Assembly: GCA_001600875.1 (NCBI GenBank)
Contig: BCLD01000012.1
Coordinates: forward strand, 494,287 to 558,286
Direction of reading: 5' to 3'
DNA: 64,000 nucleotides
Origin: Solicoccozyma terricola
Taxonomy: Eukaryota; Basidiomycota; Tremellomycetes; Filobasidiales; Piskurozymaceae
Shown here: in pieces, positions 1-11,879 of the stretch
How the letters are laid out: each line of letters starts with the position of its first letter
How positions within the stretch are numbered: the stretch's first letter is position 1
Program-made: the position numbers and the translations under genes
Notes under the pieces: generated by a model
What the model saw: the letters and a program-made list of their open reading frames with translations, nothing else
Told to the model about the DNA's origin: nothing
Database searches by the model: none

Positions 1-3
1 ATA

Positions 4-3000
4 ATGTCTTCCAACCCAAACTACGAGGAGGTCCCAACCTCGCCTGGTCTCGATGGTTACCAAGGTGATCGCGGTTCACCCATGTACGTCGTCCGCCCCC
101 CCTTTCCTTCCCTCGCACAACTAACCACCATCCCACTCTTTTACACACAGTATCACCACAACATCTCCACTCCCACCACCACCACCAGTTCACCCAGACA
201 TGCCTCATCGAAACTCTGGTCTATCCGATTCCGTACCATATACTTCACCACCACTCGGAAGGGAAAATAGTATGCTGTTCCCGGAACCATCGATTATGCA
301 GAGGGATAGTAGTTATACTTCGTCGTTGGGTGGTGGTGAGGGTGACGGGGTTGCAAGAGATAGTTGGGGTAGTGCAGCTCCTGTGAGTTTTTCTTGTTTT
401 TTTGCTTGTTTTTTTTTTTTGGGATTCGATGGGGGAAATGGGACGGGGTTGGTGCCGTTGGGATTTCAGTACTGAGAATTGGTCCTTGGTGGAATTCCTT
501 TTTTTTTCTACTTTTCTAGCTACACCTACCACCTGGTATGAATCGCTCAGGTTCCGAAGCTGTTTTACTCAACTCTTCACCACTCGCTACCCAATCATTC
601 AATTCTAATTCCCCTGACCCTTCTCAATTCGATCAATCAACTGGTCCCAACACAGCCACCGGTGCTACAACTGGTGATGCCGTCACTGGACTCGGATTAG
701 GTGCAATTCTAGGTCGTCATAAACGATCAAGACAAGATGCAGCAACTAGTTCGGATCTAGGTTGGAACGTAACACCAACAGATCAGGAAAAAGGTGATAC
801 AAATGCCACATTATTAAATGAGAAACCTCGATGGTATCGTGCTTCAAGTGCTGCGAGGAGAGGGGAATTGGATGAAGGTGGACGTAAAGACGGAAGGAAT
901 AGAAAATGTGCGATAATTTCAGGTGTAGTTGCATCGCTGTTATTGTTGGGATTGATTGGCGGATTGATTGGTGGGCTTTTGACTCGGTGAGTTGTTGCGT
1001 GTGGGAACAGGGTTTGAGTCTGGTGGGGGTTCAAGGAAGAAGAGGGGGCCCCGGGGGGGGCATTCGGAGGACTGACGCGATATGGACCATTTCTTTGTTC
1101 GTTGTAACAGGAAACACTCTCCATCTTCGTCAACTTCCAGCCCCTCCGATTCTGGTTCTGGTTCCTCCACCACTGCCACCGCTTCTGCTAGCGGTACAGC
1201 TACCTCCCCGGTATCTACACCACGCGCTACCACCGGAATCGCCGGCTCTACCGTCCTCTTTACCGATGGCTCTTCTCACACTTACGTCAACCCTTTCGGC
1301 GGTAATTGGGCCGCAGACGACGCTAATCCTTGGTTGGACGAAGCAAAACCAAACTCCTGGACTCCAAAGCTTAGTGATCCATGGGATTGGTCACAGCCTA
1401 TTAAAGGTGTGAATTTGGGTGGTTGGTTTGTGAGTTTCTTTAGCGGGTGGTTGTTCTCGGTTCTTTGACAAAATATAAGGAAAACACTGACTTTTGTTTT
1501 CGTTCCTCTTCAACTTTTTTACTTTTTTACTTTTTTACTTTGGGGGGTTTCATAGGTCACGGAACCTTTCATCGTTCCTTCACTTTACGAGAAATACGCA
1601 AATGGATCGGCAGGGACCGCTGTTGATGAGTACACACTATCGGTCAACATGGGATCGGATTTGGCTGCCGTCATGGAGGACCATTACAAGACATTCATTG
1701 TGAGAAGGCTGTGACACGATGTAGAGACTTTATCACCCGCTGATCTGGCTTGCATTTGGAATGATTTGGCAGACCGAGCAGGACTTTATGGATATTGCTG
1801 CTGCTGGTCTTAATTGGGTTAGGATCCCAATTGGTGAGGCGAGGGTGGTGGTTTTTCCCTGGCTGTATATCCTATTTCTCATCGTCTCTTTTCCAATTCC
1901 CACAGCTTACTGGGCTATTGAGACCTGGCCTGGAGAGCCGTATCTCGAAAAGGTTTCTTGGAAGTGAGACATGTTTCCCGGATATTCGAGCAAGGGGTTG
2001 GGGGCTGATGGCGATTTTTCCTTGACAGGTATATCCTACAAGGTCTTCAGTGGGCTAGGAAATATGGACTTCGTGTCAACTTCGACTTCCACTCCGTGAG
2101 TTGTCCTGCAACACCGGTCATGTCTGTCTCTAACGCTACTGGTCTCACCTGATAGGTACCTGGAAGTCAGAACGGATGGAATCATTCGTTAGTTGGACCC
2201 GTATGCCATCAAAGCGTAAATCGAAAGCTGAATGACTCCTATCCTCCTCGAACAGTGGTCGTATCGGACAGATCAACTGGTTGTACGGTGTCATGGGTGT
2301 CGCCAACGCCCAACGATCGCTTGACTATGTTCGATACTTGACCGAGGTAAGCAAGGCTGTGTCCGCTCCCTCGCAAGAGTCCCAAGATATTGACAGGCGA
2401 CCTGCAATCCCTCAGTTCATCAGCCAACCAGAGTGGACCAACGTCATTCAGATGTTCGGTGTCATCAACGAACCTCGTGGCGCTGTGATTGGACAAGATA
2501 ACATCGGTAGCTTGTAAGTGAAGCTTCTCCTCCGTGTACCGTCCATCATTCGCTGACGTAGTCGTGATCAATTTGCAGCTACTTGGAAACTCACGACATG
2601 ATTCGAGGCATCACCGGCTACGGCGCAGGCAAAGGCCCATGGATCTCCGTTCATGAAGCCTTCCTCGGTCCTCAGGCCTGGTACGGCTTCTTGCAGGGTG
2701 GCGGTACTGGCCCAGACAGGATGAGTTTGGACCTGCATCAGTACACCGTGAGTCTGGCTGTTGCCTCGTGACCTTTCCAGCACACGCTTACGGCGTTCCG
2801 TCTACCCAGTGCTTCCAAGATCAAAACAAAGGTGATCTTGACACGCTGTCCAAGCTCCCTTGCGAATGGTTCGCGGGATCTTACAACACTACGGTCAACA
2901 ACTGGGGAGTCGTCTCGAATGGCGAGTTCTCGGCAGCCATCAATGACTGTGGTCACTGGGTCAACGGCGTCGGTCTCGGCTCGCGCTACGACGGTACTTT

Positions 3001-3691
3001 CGCTGGAACCGCTGGCAGCGCGCTGGGCTCATGCGACTATTGGAATGACCCGACTGGATGGAACGCTTCTACCATCGCCGGTATCAAGAACACCGTGTTC
3101 TCCGCAACTGATGCGCTGCAGAGCTATTTCTGGTGGACGTGGACCATCGGTAACTCGACCCAGTTCGATCACCCCGTCAATCCCTTCTGGAACTACAAGC
3201 TCGGTCTCCAGATGGGTTACGTTCCAACCGACCCTCGACTGGCCGACGGATACTGCGTAAACTCTGTCAACGTTGCACCCACACCCACCACTGGTTTTGC
3301 TCTCCCGTACATGACCGGAGGTTCAGGCGCCGGTACCATCGTTGCAGCGCAAAGGTCATCCTACCCTTGGCCAGTCACCACCATGTCGCAAGGTAACGGT
3401 GATGCATTCTCTGGTGCCCAAATGACCGAGATTCCTCAATACACCCGCACTGGACCCGTCGTCACCCTTCCATCACCTACTTTCTCGGCTACGTCTGGTT
3501 CTGCGACCGCGCTCAACGGAAACGGTTGGTACAGAGCAAGCGATAGCCAAGCCGCTTTTACACCGGTCGCTAGTTGCACCTACCCCGACATCTACTCTGC
3601 GGCAAGCATCGCAATTCCAACATCCGCTTGTGGTGCCGGAGTCGTCGTCAAGCGTGATGCTCAACCTACCCCACCTCCTGGACATTCATGA
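4..3691 (+). CDS. Membrane-anchored exo-beta-1,3-glucanase, GH5 family
   Basis: Exons: 4-83, 151-382, 520-986, 1111-1429, 1556-1699, 1773-1833, 1906-1963, 2029-2095, 2156-2187, 2256-2346, 2416-2513, 2579-2747, 2810-3691; 899 aa. A low-complexity cytoplasmic N-terminus is followed by one hydrophobic segment (about residues 235-257, rich in LLLGLIGGLIGG) and a Ser/Thr-rich stalk, so this is a type II membrane protein with the enzyme outside the plasma membrane. The GH5 domain begins at VNLGGWFVTEPF. INEPRG carries the acid/base Glu (about E536), and NGEFSAAINDC carries the nucleophile (about E645). The family (Aspergillus ExgD type) hydrolyses cell-wall beta-1,3-glucan from its ends. The last intron is taken as 2748-2809, because the nearer AG would give a 33-nt intron and the wrong frame. 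The start lies at the window edge, so a longer 5' end cannot be excluded. Confidence 0.9.
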
Positions 3692-4039
3692 CCCATTTTT
3701 TACTTTTCATTCTTTCATCAGAGCGTGACTTTCGTGTAAATTAGTGTACAGCCCGACAACCCCTTCACGACCGAATCTTGGTGTTAGTGGACATTTCTAT
3801 GATGGTAGCGAGCTTTTATAACTTCGTACTCTCTGCCTCTACTCTACATTATGATCATGCGATATGATCGTCGTATTGTCCATCTTAGGGCATCTTTTAG
3901 GGTATCTATTAAGTATCCTCCTACACAGTCATCGTCGCAGCACGCTTCTGCTTCTTTGATTTGAGCTTTCCTTCGAGTCTACAATGAAGTAGTAAACATC
4001 AACCAACACATTCTTATATGACATTTCGCCGCTTGAAAC
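3692..4039. other. Convergent intergenic space, 3' UTRs
   Basis: About 350 bp between the stop codons of the glucanase and the OXLD1-like gene. It is AT-richer than its surroundings. I see no ORF, RNA gene or clear repeat, and it presumably holds both 3' UTRs. Confidence 0.5.
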
Positions 4040-4856
4040 TCACTCTAAGAAAGCTTTCAACCCTGGATCCATCGAATCCATGACATCCGTCACATCCTCA
4101 TCCGTCGCATCCTGCGCATTCGAACTTTCACCCCCAGATTTCGGTCTGGATTTTCTATCCAAAGCGAGGATAGGTGCAGGCCATTGTAATCTAGGTACGA
4201 GGGCTGACTCCAAAGCAGAGAGAGCAGAAGAGAGACCTTCGTTGTACGCTAGAGTGTCGTCTGCGTATACGTTGTAAACACAATTCTTCGCATGACGAGG
4301 AGAGAGACGGTTAGGAATTAGGTCTTTGATATTTTCAGCCCTCTTAGAAAGCCGCTTACAACACAACCGGACATGCAACATTCTGTCCCAGACCGCGAAT
4401 AAGGCCACTGGATTAGATGTAAGGTTGCTCAGGTGGATGGAATCGAGACTTACCTTCTTCACCTGGCGGAATAGGTTTTGGAGGTATGTGAACACCCTGC
4501 ACCGTCATCTCACTTTCTCCTACCTGCTTTGAAGCCTTCTTCTGGATCTCTCGATCGCCGGAGAGGGGTAACATTGCAGGAACAGGTAGTGCTAATCGCC
4601 CTCCGTGGAAGCCCGGATGTGAACCGACATCCAAGTTTCCAGTCATAGATGGAGCAGGAACCTCTTGAATTGAAGAAGAGACCGGGATGGTGCTGATGGT
4701 CTCGAAAGGATCTCTAGGGGAGTGTGCTGGTGGTGGAGCATATCGAGCTAGTAGATTACGGGGTCGTTTGGTTGATGTTGCAAATGATCTCTTGCGATGC
4801 CGTAGGACCACGGTGAAGATGCGTATTGATCTCTCTCCGATGCATCCTATGCTCAT
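4040..4856 (-). CDS. Oxidoreductase-like (OXLD1) domain mitochondrial protein
   Basis: Exons (minus strand): 4856-4454, 4382-4360, 4285-4040; 223 aa. Splicing a 23-nt middle exon joins HIPPKPIPPGEE to ECCMSGCVNCVYNVYADD. This is the Cys-rich signature of the fungal/animal oxidoreductase-like N-terminal domain (Pfam Oxidored-like): PPKPxPP followed by CCxSGCxNCVY. The N-terminus is rich in Arg and hydroxylated residues (RSIRIFTVVLRHRKRSFATS) with an FATS-type motif, which suggests mitochondrial import. The four clustered Cys could bind metal. The family's biochemical role is poorly known; human OXLD1 is mitochondrial. The gene is divergent from HUL5 over a 260-bp shared promoter and convergent with the glucanase. 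Confidence 0.8.
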
Positions 4857-5116
4857 CTCTCCTTCGAGCTTTCCACAGGGGGTAGTGATGTCGCCAACAC
4901 GACACTCCTCTTCATGCGATTCATTTGCAACAGGTGGTCATCGACCAATACTTACTCCAACTCCAGTGCACGTGACCGCGAGCTCGCGTGGCAAATGTTC
5001 CGGGGCCAGGCGACGAGGAAGCTCCTCCGACCGATGGTAGCTGACGAAGCGATCACCATTACTAGCCCGTCCGACGTCGACATTCCTCTGCAGGTCTTTC
5101 GAAAGGGGGCTGAACC

Positions 5117-8100
5117 ATGTTTACCCCATTCACTGGTCAGTCGAAACCTCGCAACATCAATCTCGGCAACGCTTCCTCCGAATCATCGTCATCGGTCCTC
5201 GCACGGGCAAGAGCCGAACGACACGCTCGAGAACGAGTGAGGTTGGAGCAGCAAGCAGCTCAGGCAATACAGAGGGTATGGAGAGGGAGGAGAACGGCTG
5301 CAAAGGTGATAGATCAGCTTTTGGAGGAGCTTGCAGTGCCTAGGAATCCAAATGCTGTTGAAGAGGTGATCAGAACGGCTAGAGCGTTGCTCGTGGTGAC
5401 CTGGAAGGGTGTTGGAGGGTATAGAAAGAAGGAGAAGACACTTGAGATCGTTAAATGGTCTTTCCTGGTAGTCACGGCTTCAGATGGTAAGCATTACGGA
5501 CTACTTGGAATGTCATCAGCTGCTGATATCCATAAAATCACCGCCCCTAGCTGGTCCATCGGTGGCACTCACTCCTTTGTCGAACCATCCACAATTCTCC
5601 ACGACCGTACGTGTGCTAGCTTGTAGAATGTTGGAAGCGATTGGAAACACGGAAATGTACGTGTGTCCCTCGATTCTGTGCATGTCTTCCTCGACGGGCT
5701 AATTCGTTTGATCCTGCGTTTACCCAATGCCGCTCGCAGACCACCAGAAGTGGCCTGCGCAATAGCGCTAGAAAAGCTCCTAGACAGAAGGATTTACGCA
5801 TTCTTAACCGATGGCGATGCCATCTTCCAATCCATCGTGGAGCGGCTTCTCAAATCTCATTGGGTGGAAAGCCTAACAGCGGCTCTGGAAAGCATAGTGA
5901 GTCCCTGCCCCCGGCGCTTATTGATCGCACCATGAAGCGCTCATGAATATCATTTTATCAGCCACCACCGAAGAAGAAACACCCTAGCGTCCCTATCCTC
6001 GTCAGGCTTCTGACATTGCCATCTGACGTCTACTCACAATCTCCCGTCGTTACGACGTACATCATCCCGGCCTACCTTCACACCCTCCTCGCGATTCCCT
6101 CGCTGCCCAGCATCATGCCGCTTCAATCCCTCACATACTTTTGCACCCACTTGCCTCTATTTTCGGATATCTTTTCGTACTGCCTCGCGAATCCGGATGT
6201 TCTCCATATCGGGACGCTTCAAACGGAACGAGGGAAAACCGAACTTCTTGCTAATCTCGTGACGCTGGTTGTTCGTGGAGGTATGCTGGCAAGACAATCC
6301 AAGGAAGGTGTGCTAAAGTGGCTGCAAGTATTGAGCTTACTCCTTGGTGGAATGGACGAGCAGTGGGGTATCTGGTTGGAAGGGAAGGGCCAGTGGCGAG
6401 ATCGATCGGCTGAAGCCATTCCATCCGGACGACAAGCACAATTGGCGATATCGGCGGATTCGGACGAGGATATGGAAATTACAGCGAATAATAGACAGTT
6501 GACGAGGGGATCATCGCGATTGCATGAACGAGGCTCAATACCACCTTCTCTGGCCACCAAGATCATTCCGCTCATAGAAACGACACACTTGATTACACTA
6601 AAGAAATGGGCGTTGCGGGATGAAACGATGATCCTTCCATTCGTCGACTCGATCTACGCTTTACTTTCCGCGTTCCGAGGCTCACCACGGTGGGAAATGA
6701 TTCTCGATGCGGTCCTGGAGGGGGAAACTGGCACAAGATTGGTCAGACAGCTTTGGAGAGGACATGTTCGAGGAAGGTGGAGTCGAACCGCGGTCAAGGA
6801 GAATTGGGAGAACATGTTCGCCCCCACGCAGTCAAGGACCACAGCGCTACCTTTCGAAACGGGATCCTTTCTCCTCCTCTCAACGTTGTATATACACCAT
6901 CTCCTCACCATACCGGACGACGAGTTCTTTGCACCACCTTCGATAACGCAGAATGCCTTGACACTTGACGAAGTTATAGACTTGGCTGGGATTTGGAGGG
7001 ATTTGGCCTTCTATGGGTATTGGAGGGGAGTTTCTGCGAGTAGTTGGTGCAAGAACGAACAGGAGAGAAAGGCAGAGGAGAAGAAGAGGGAGGAGGTGAG
7101 GGGGTTAATGACCAGAGGAGTGACGGCTGTGCGAGCAAGAGAGTGAGTACGAGACATCTCTCAGAAAGACCTCGCGGCGACTCACGATGTGGGGATATCC
7201 TTCCAGCGCTCGTCGCCCATTCACTCAAGCAGATTTTTGGATCATGACATCCGAGTTTGACCTGAAGTCATTCGTTGGTGCTGTCGAGCTGGAGGAACAG
7301 CAGCTTGATGCCCAAGACCCGGAGGAAGAGGTCGACATCAGTGATCCAGTTACTGCTGCATCTGCTCAGCCTCCCCCTTGGATGCGAGGTCGCAAGAATA
7401 TCTCCAAGCGCCAGATGGCGCTCATCAGTCCGAGGTTGGGATTATTGAATAACCTGCCCATGACAATACCGTTCGAAACGCGAGTGCAGATCCTTCAGCG
7501 ATTTATCCTGTGAGTTACCACGACCTATGAATAGATTAATCAATCGAATCACTGACCGGAAACTTCATCTTACAGTAATGACCGTGAGCGCCTGGGGATT
7601 GATCGCTATATGCGTAGACACGGCACCAGACACCGAGCGACCATTCGTCGCGGTCACATCAGCGAGGACGGCTTTAAAGAGCTAGGTAAACTCGGTCCCA
7701 TGTTGAAAGGAACGGTGGAGGTTCGCTTCATTGATGAGTAAGTTTATGAATTCGTGGTCGCAGAGTGAAGAGGCTAATTTGCGAAACTCAGATGGGGACA
7801 AGAAGAGGCTGGCATTGATGGAGGTGGTCTATTCAAAGAGTTTCTTACCGCGTAAGTCCGTTCCTGGACAGAGGTGTATTCTATTCCTACGAGGTTGAAG
7901 ATTGTATATCCTGCAGGTTGTCCAAGGAAGTATTTGACACAGATCGAGGCCTGTGGCTATCTACCAGTCAAAACGAACTTTACCCTAACCCTCATTCCTA
8001 TGCTAAAGAACGTGAGTGTCTCGCCCTGATGATCGAGATTTGCAAGAACTGAGCTCTGTCTACCCGGCTTCCCAGAACACCAACTGAACTGGTACACCTT

Positions 8101-9443
8101 CGTAAGTGTGGTCCTGCCGCTCGCCTTGGCTCCATCCCTGATATTCAACGTTGTGCAGATCGGACGAGTACTCGGCAAAGCCATGTATGAAGGTATTCTG
8201 GTGGATGTGTCTTTCGCTGGTTTCTTTTGTGACTTCTTTCTTCTCCATCCTTGCCTGATACTAATAGACTGACAACCGAACGCATTCCGCAGTGGCGAAG
8301 TGGCTCGGTAAACAATCCTTCTTGGACGATCTGGTTTCGTTGGACGTGGAGCTTTACAAAGGTCTTATCCTACTGAAGAACTATCCTGGAGATCCCGAGG
8401 ACCTCTCTTTAAACTTCACGATTGCGGAGCAGGAGTTTGGACTCACAAAGTCTCTCGACCTCGTCCCCAATGGCTCCAACATCGCTGTCACACGGGCAAA
8501 TAGGATGGAATGTGAGTTGCGCTACCATATGATCTCGAACAGGTTTGCTTTCCCTAACCCCGGTCCGTTCTCACAGATATCCAGCTTGTCTGCGATTACA
8601 AGCTCAATCGACAAATTGCACCTCAATGTGAGGCCTTCTTTAGTGGACTTTCGGACATTATCGACCCCAAATGGCTGCGCATGTTCGATCAGCAAGAACT
8701 TCAGACGCTCGTGGGAGGGACTGAGTCTCCCATTAATGTGGAAGATCTCCAGCGCAACAGCGTTATGCCAGACCTCGAGAATAACGTCACGATCCGATTA
8801 TTTTGGAAGGTCGTGTCAACGTTCAACCAGACTCAGCTCAAGGCATTGCTCAAATTCGTGACAAGCTGTGCTAGACCGCCTTTGTGAGTAGGGGAGGGAA
8901 TGTTTGCTAGATCTTGCTTTGCTGTGTCTGAATGGCCATGATACTCTATCTCAGGCTGGGATTCGGCAACCTGAATCCACGTTTCGGTATTCGATTATCT
9001 GGTAATGACGTTTCCAGATTACCATCAGCTTGTGAGTAGATTTCGCCCTCGACGTGTCGTTTACTGAAGTATTCTGAATCTGCCTTATATCGCTTCAGCC
9101 GCTTGCTTCAACTTGCTAAAAGTAAGCTTGGATTGTTCCTATTGGTGAGTAGTGACCGCTGACCACTTAGCCTTCCCCACTTTTTCACCTCCAGCTGTGA
9201 GTTTAGGCAGGGTGCAACATGTGCAAGCTGATGACAGGATTTGAGCTAACCGCCGCTTTGTCCTTTGATGTCCACCACTCCAGGCCGAATTATAAGGTCG
9301 GTCGCCGACCGATCCTAGCTTCTGAGAGGTTAATCATGCTATCACATCTGACACGAGCTTGCCCTGCTATTCAGGACGAATACACACTCCGTGCCAAGCT
9401 CCTACAAGCCATCTTCAGTGGAGCTGGCTTCGACCTATCATGA
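5117..9443 (+). CDS. HUL5: HECT E3 ubiquitin ligase, Hul5/UBE3C type
   Basis: Exons: 5117-5486, 5551-5656, 5740-5896, 5962-7142, 7207-7509, 7576-7737, 7792-7851, 7917-8011, 8076-8101, 8159-8228, 8293-8511, 8577-8883, 8955-9031, 9099-9121, 9195-9196, 9284-9296, 9375-9443; 1079 aa, the usual UBE3C length. The N-terminus has an IQ motif (AIQRVWRGRRTA), as in UBE3C. The C-terminal HECT domain contains RRGHISEDGF, GLFKEFL, WYTFIGRVLGKAMYEGI, LGFGNLNPRFGIR, and the catalytic Cys (about C1047) in SACFNLLKLPNYK. The family extends ubiquitin chains on proteasome-bound or misfolded proteins. Rebuilding LLKLPNYK in frame requires a 2-nt exon at 9195-9196 (see findings). The residue before the catalytic Cys is Ala rather than the common Thr. 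Upstream exons 2 and 3 were placed by phase and are less certain. Confidence 0.9.
9195..9196 (+). other. HUL5: Candidate 2-nt microexon (CT) of HUL5
   Basis: The sequence reads CACCTCCAG|CT|GTGAGT. The dinucleotide supplies the first two bases of the Leu codon in LKLPNY; the third base is the first base of the 13-nt exon 9284-9296. Flanking introns are 73 and 87 nt, with GCTGAC and GCTAAC branch-like sites. Confidence 0.6.
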
Positions 9444-9827
9444 CCTTGACGAACCACCTATCCGCCTCGCTAGCGATTTGTAACTCTGCCAACATTTGTA
9501 AAGAGCTCTTCCGTCATATCATGAACAATGTTGCGGATGCTGTGGGCGGGTATTCCGGTCACTTGTCGAACAGCCAGCGTAACTCTCGAAGTGAGCCATG
9601 ACGAGACCTGCCACCGCCGGATGCTTACGAGGCCCCAGACGAAGTTCCAAACCTCGGTCTTCCATACCGGGAGAAGTGGAGGTCGGGTCGGCAAAGTGGA
9701 GGGTATTAATATTCGTATTCGTGGACACATGTCTATATAACAGGTTCCTGTCAGCGAGCCGAGGACAGCTGCTGCAACACCAACCACATCAACCTACACA
9801 GCACAACCCCTTACTGCTACTTTCAAC
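9444..9827 (+). promoter_or_regulatory. Promoter region of the aldo-keto reductase, with TATA box
   Basis: These 384 bp separate HUL5 from the next gene on the same strand. TATATAA lies at 9734-9740, about 90 bp before the ATG at 9828, which is a sensible TATA position for a stress or metabolism gene. No ORF with recognisable content is present. Confidence 0.5.
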
Positions 9828-11798
9828 ATGTCCACGTCCGCGTCCGATTTCTTCGCGCCTCCTCCAGAACCAAAGACCAAGTTGGGCCGACTCAGGATCC
9901 TCAGTCCCAAGGCTGGTGTAAGGTGAGCTGTGCGTTCGACCTTGTTGTCGCTGCTGGTAGCTAATGAGGATACACATACCCCAGGGTCTCGCCCCTTCAA
10001 CTCGGTGCTATGAGTGTCGGCTCTGCATGGTCCTCTTTCATGAACTCGATGGACAAGGAGTCTTCCTTCAAATTGTTGGACGCATACGCTGACGCGGGTG
10101 GCAACTTCATTGATACGGCTAACAACTACCAGAATGTGAGCCATGTCGTGTCTAGTTGCACATAAGCTGCTTGCTGATCCCTTAACCTACGGTGTTGCAG
10201 GAAGAGTCTGAGACCTGGCTCGGCGAATGGATGAAAGCACGTGAGAACAGGGACAGGCTTGTCATTGCTACCAAGTACACTGTGAGTGTGTCAGACGTAC
10301 GAACGGCACTGTCCAATAATGGCTAACAACCCCACGTCGGTGCGCGCAATACATGTCCAATAGTCTGGGTGAGTGGTCCGCCTTCGGCAGTATTGATGGG
10401 TGGCTACAGGAATGATAATAAACTTTGCTTACCACAGGTACCGAGGCTATGCTTTGGGTAAAAACGCAGCTGCCAACCATGCCGGAAACAGCAAGAAGAG
10501 CATGTTCAACTCTATCAGGGACTCGCTCAAGAAATTGCAGACCGACTATGTGAGTGCGGATGTCGATCCTTGCCTTTCGACCATGTTCGCCAACCATATC
10601 ACACACAGGTTGATATCCTCTACGTCCACTGGGTAAGTTTCTCCCGGGGTGGTCTCTGTGAAACAAAGAAAAAAAAAAACCGACTCTGACTGGCGTTAGA
10701 TGATCTGTCCAGTGGGACCATACGACTTCGATCGAGGAGATCATGGACTCGCTCCACATCCTCGTTCAGCAGGGCAAAGTTCTCTACCTTGGTGCTTCGG
10801 ACATGCCTGCCTGGGTCGTCTCAGCCTGCAATACCTATGCCATGTGAGTGTCTTGTCTTTTGAAGGAAAACGTCAGGGTGTACTGACGCCAGATGGGCTG
10901 TTTCAGTGACCACGGGAAGACTCCATTCATCATCTATCAAGGTCGATGGAATGTCATGATGTAGGTAGCTGCAGTCAACCCCGTTTCGACAGCCTGGGTT
11001 GGCTCACGTAAATTCGATAAACTCAGTCGAGACTTTGAACGGGACATCCTTCCCATGGCTCGTCATTTCCAAATGGCTCTCGCTCCGTGGGATGTCATTG
11101 GTGGCGGTAGGCTACAAAGCAAGAAGCAGGTGCGTTCGACCGCTGTCAAAATTCCGCACATGGCTCGATTGTAATTTTATGTTCTGCCATCTTCGCAGCT
11201 CGAGGAGCGCTTCAAGAAGGGTGATAAGCTTCGAGCCACCACTGGAGACGCCAACAAGCAGACAGAGGAGGAACAGAAGTACTCCGAGGTTCTCGAGTCG
11301 TTGGCTGGGGAGCTTGGAGTCGAATCTGTCACCGCGGTCGCATTGGCCTGTGAGCGAGACTTTCCCGAAATAGCGACTCCGTACCCGTGCTGATCTCAGG
11401 AAGATGCCTCCTTCAGACATCCTCAACAAGGCGCCTTACGTGTTCCCTATCGTCGGTGGTCGCCGTGTGGAAGTGAGTGTGCCGAGGCAATTCGCGCACG
11501 CTGAGTCTCTGATATACGCCTTCGGGTTCGCAGCAATTGATGCAAAACATCGAGGCACTCGACATCCACCTCACTGACAAACAGATCGCGAGGATTGAAG
11601 GTGCGAATCACCGAATGACCACACTAACTCTTTGAGCTGACGGAAAATGTACCCACAGCCGTCAAAGATTTCGACATCGGTTTCCCTCATAACATGGTCG
11701 GACGAGACCCTCACGTCACTGGCCAGGCTACTGGAGCTGTGACTGGTATCGGTACGATTGATTTCGTGTCAGCGCCCAAGGCTATCGGGCATGCTTGA
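9828..11798 (+). CDS. Aldo-keto reductase, aryl-alcohol dehydrogenase type
   Basis: Exons: 9828-9922, 9985-10135, 10201-10281, 10364-10368, 10438-10549, 10609-10632, 10713-10843, 10907-10960, 11027-11129, 11199-11349, 11417-11472, 11534-11600, 11659-11798; 389 aa. The AKR catalytic tetrad is visible: D75 and Y80 in [15 protein letters not shown]107 in IATKYT, and H155 in [22 protein letters not shown] near the C-terminus is the NADP-binding region. Fungal AAD/norsolorinic-reductase-like proteins reduce aromatic or other aldehydes with NADPH; the substrate here cannot be told. A 5-nt exon (10364-10368, TCTGG) is needed to give KYTSGYRGY in frame. The gene converges on the HAD phosphatase, with 81 bp between stops. 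A TATA box sits in its promoter. Confidence 0.92.
10364..10368 (+). other. Candidate 5-nt microexon (TCTGG) of the aldo-keto reductase
   Basis: The context is CCAATAG|TCTGG|GTGAGT. It encodes S110 and two bases of G111, between the invariant KYT and YRGY. Flanking introns are 82 and 69 nt; the first has a GCTAAC branch-like site. Confidence 0.75.
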
Positions 11799-11879
11799 GA
11801 GTGTTGTTGAAGAATGAATTGTTGAAGAATGAATATCGAGATACGGGCGTGTAATCAATGCTCCAGCCATGTAATATTT

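Noticed and set aside
2748..2780. A 33-nt intron ending at the first AG in the glucanase
   Set aside because: It is shorter than any other intron here and gives the wrong frame. The AG at 2808-2809 gives a 62-nt intron and joins HQYT to CFQDQNK in frame.
9171..9196. A 26-nt exon in HUL5
   Set aside because: In frame, but it inserts eight residues into the invariant LLKLPNY loop and consists of a pyrimidine tract.
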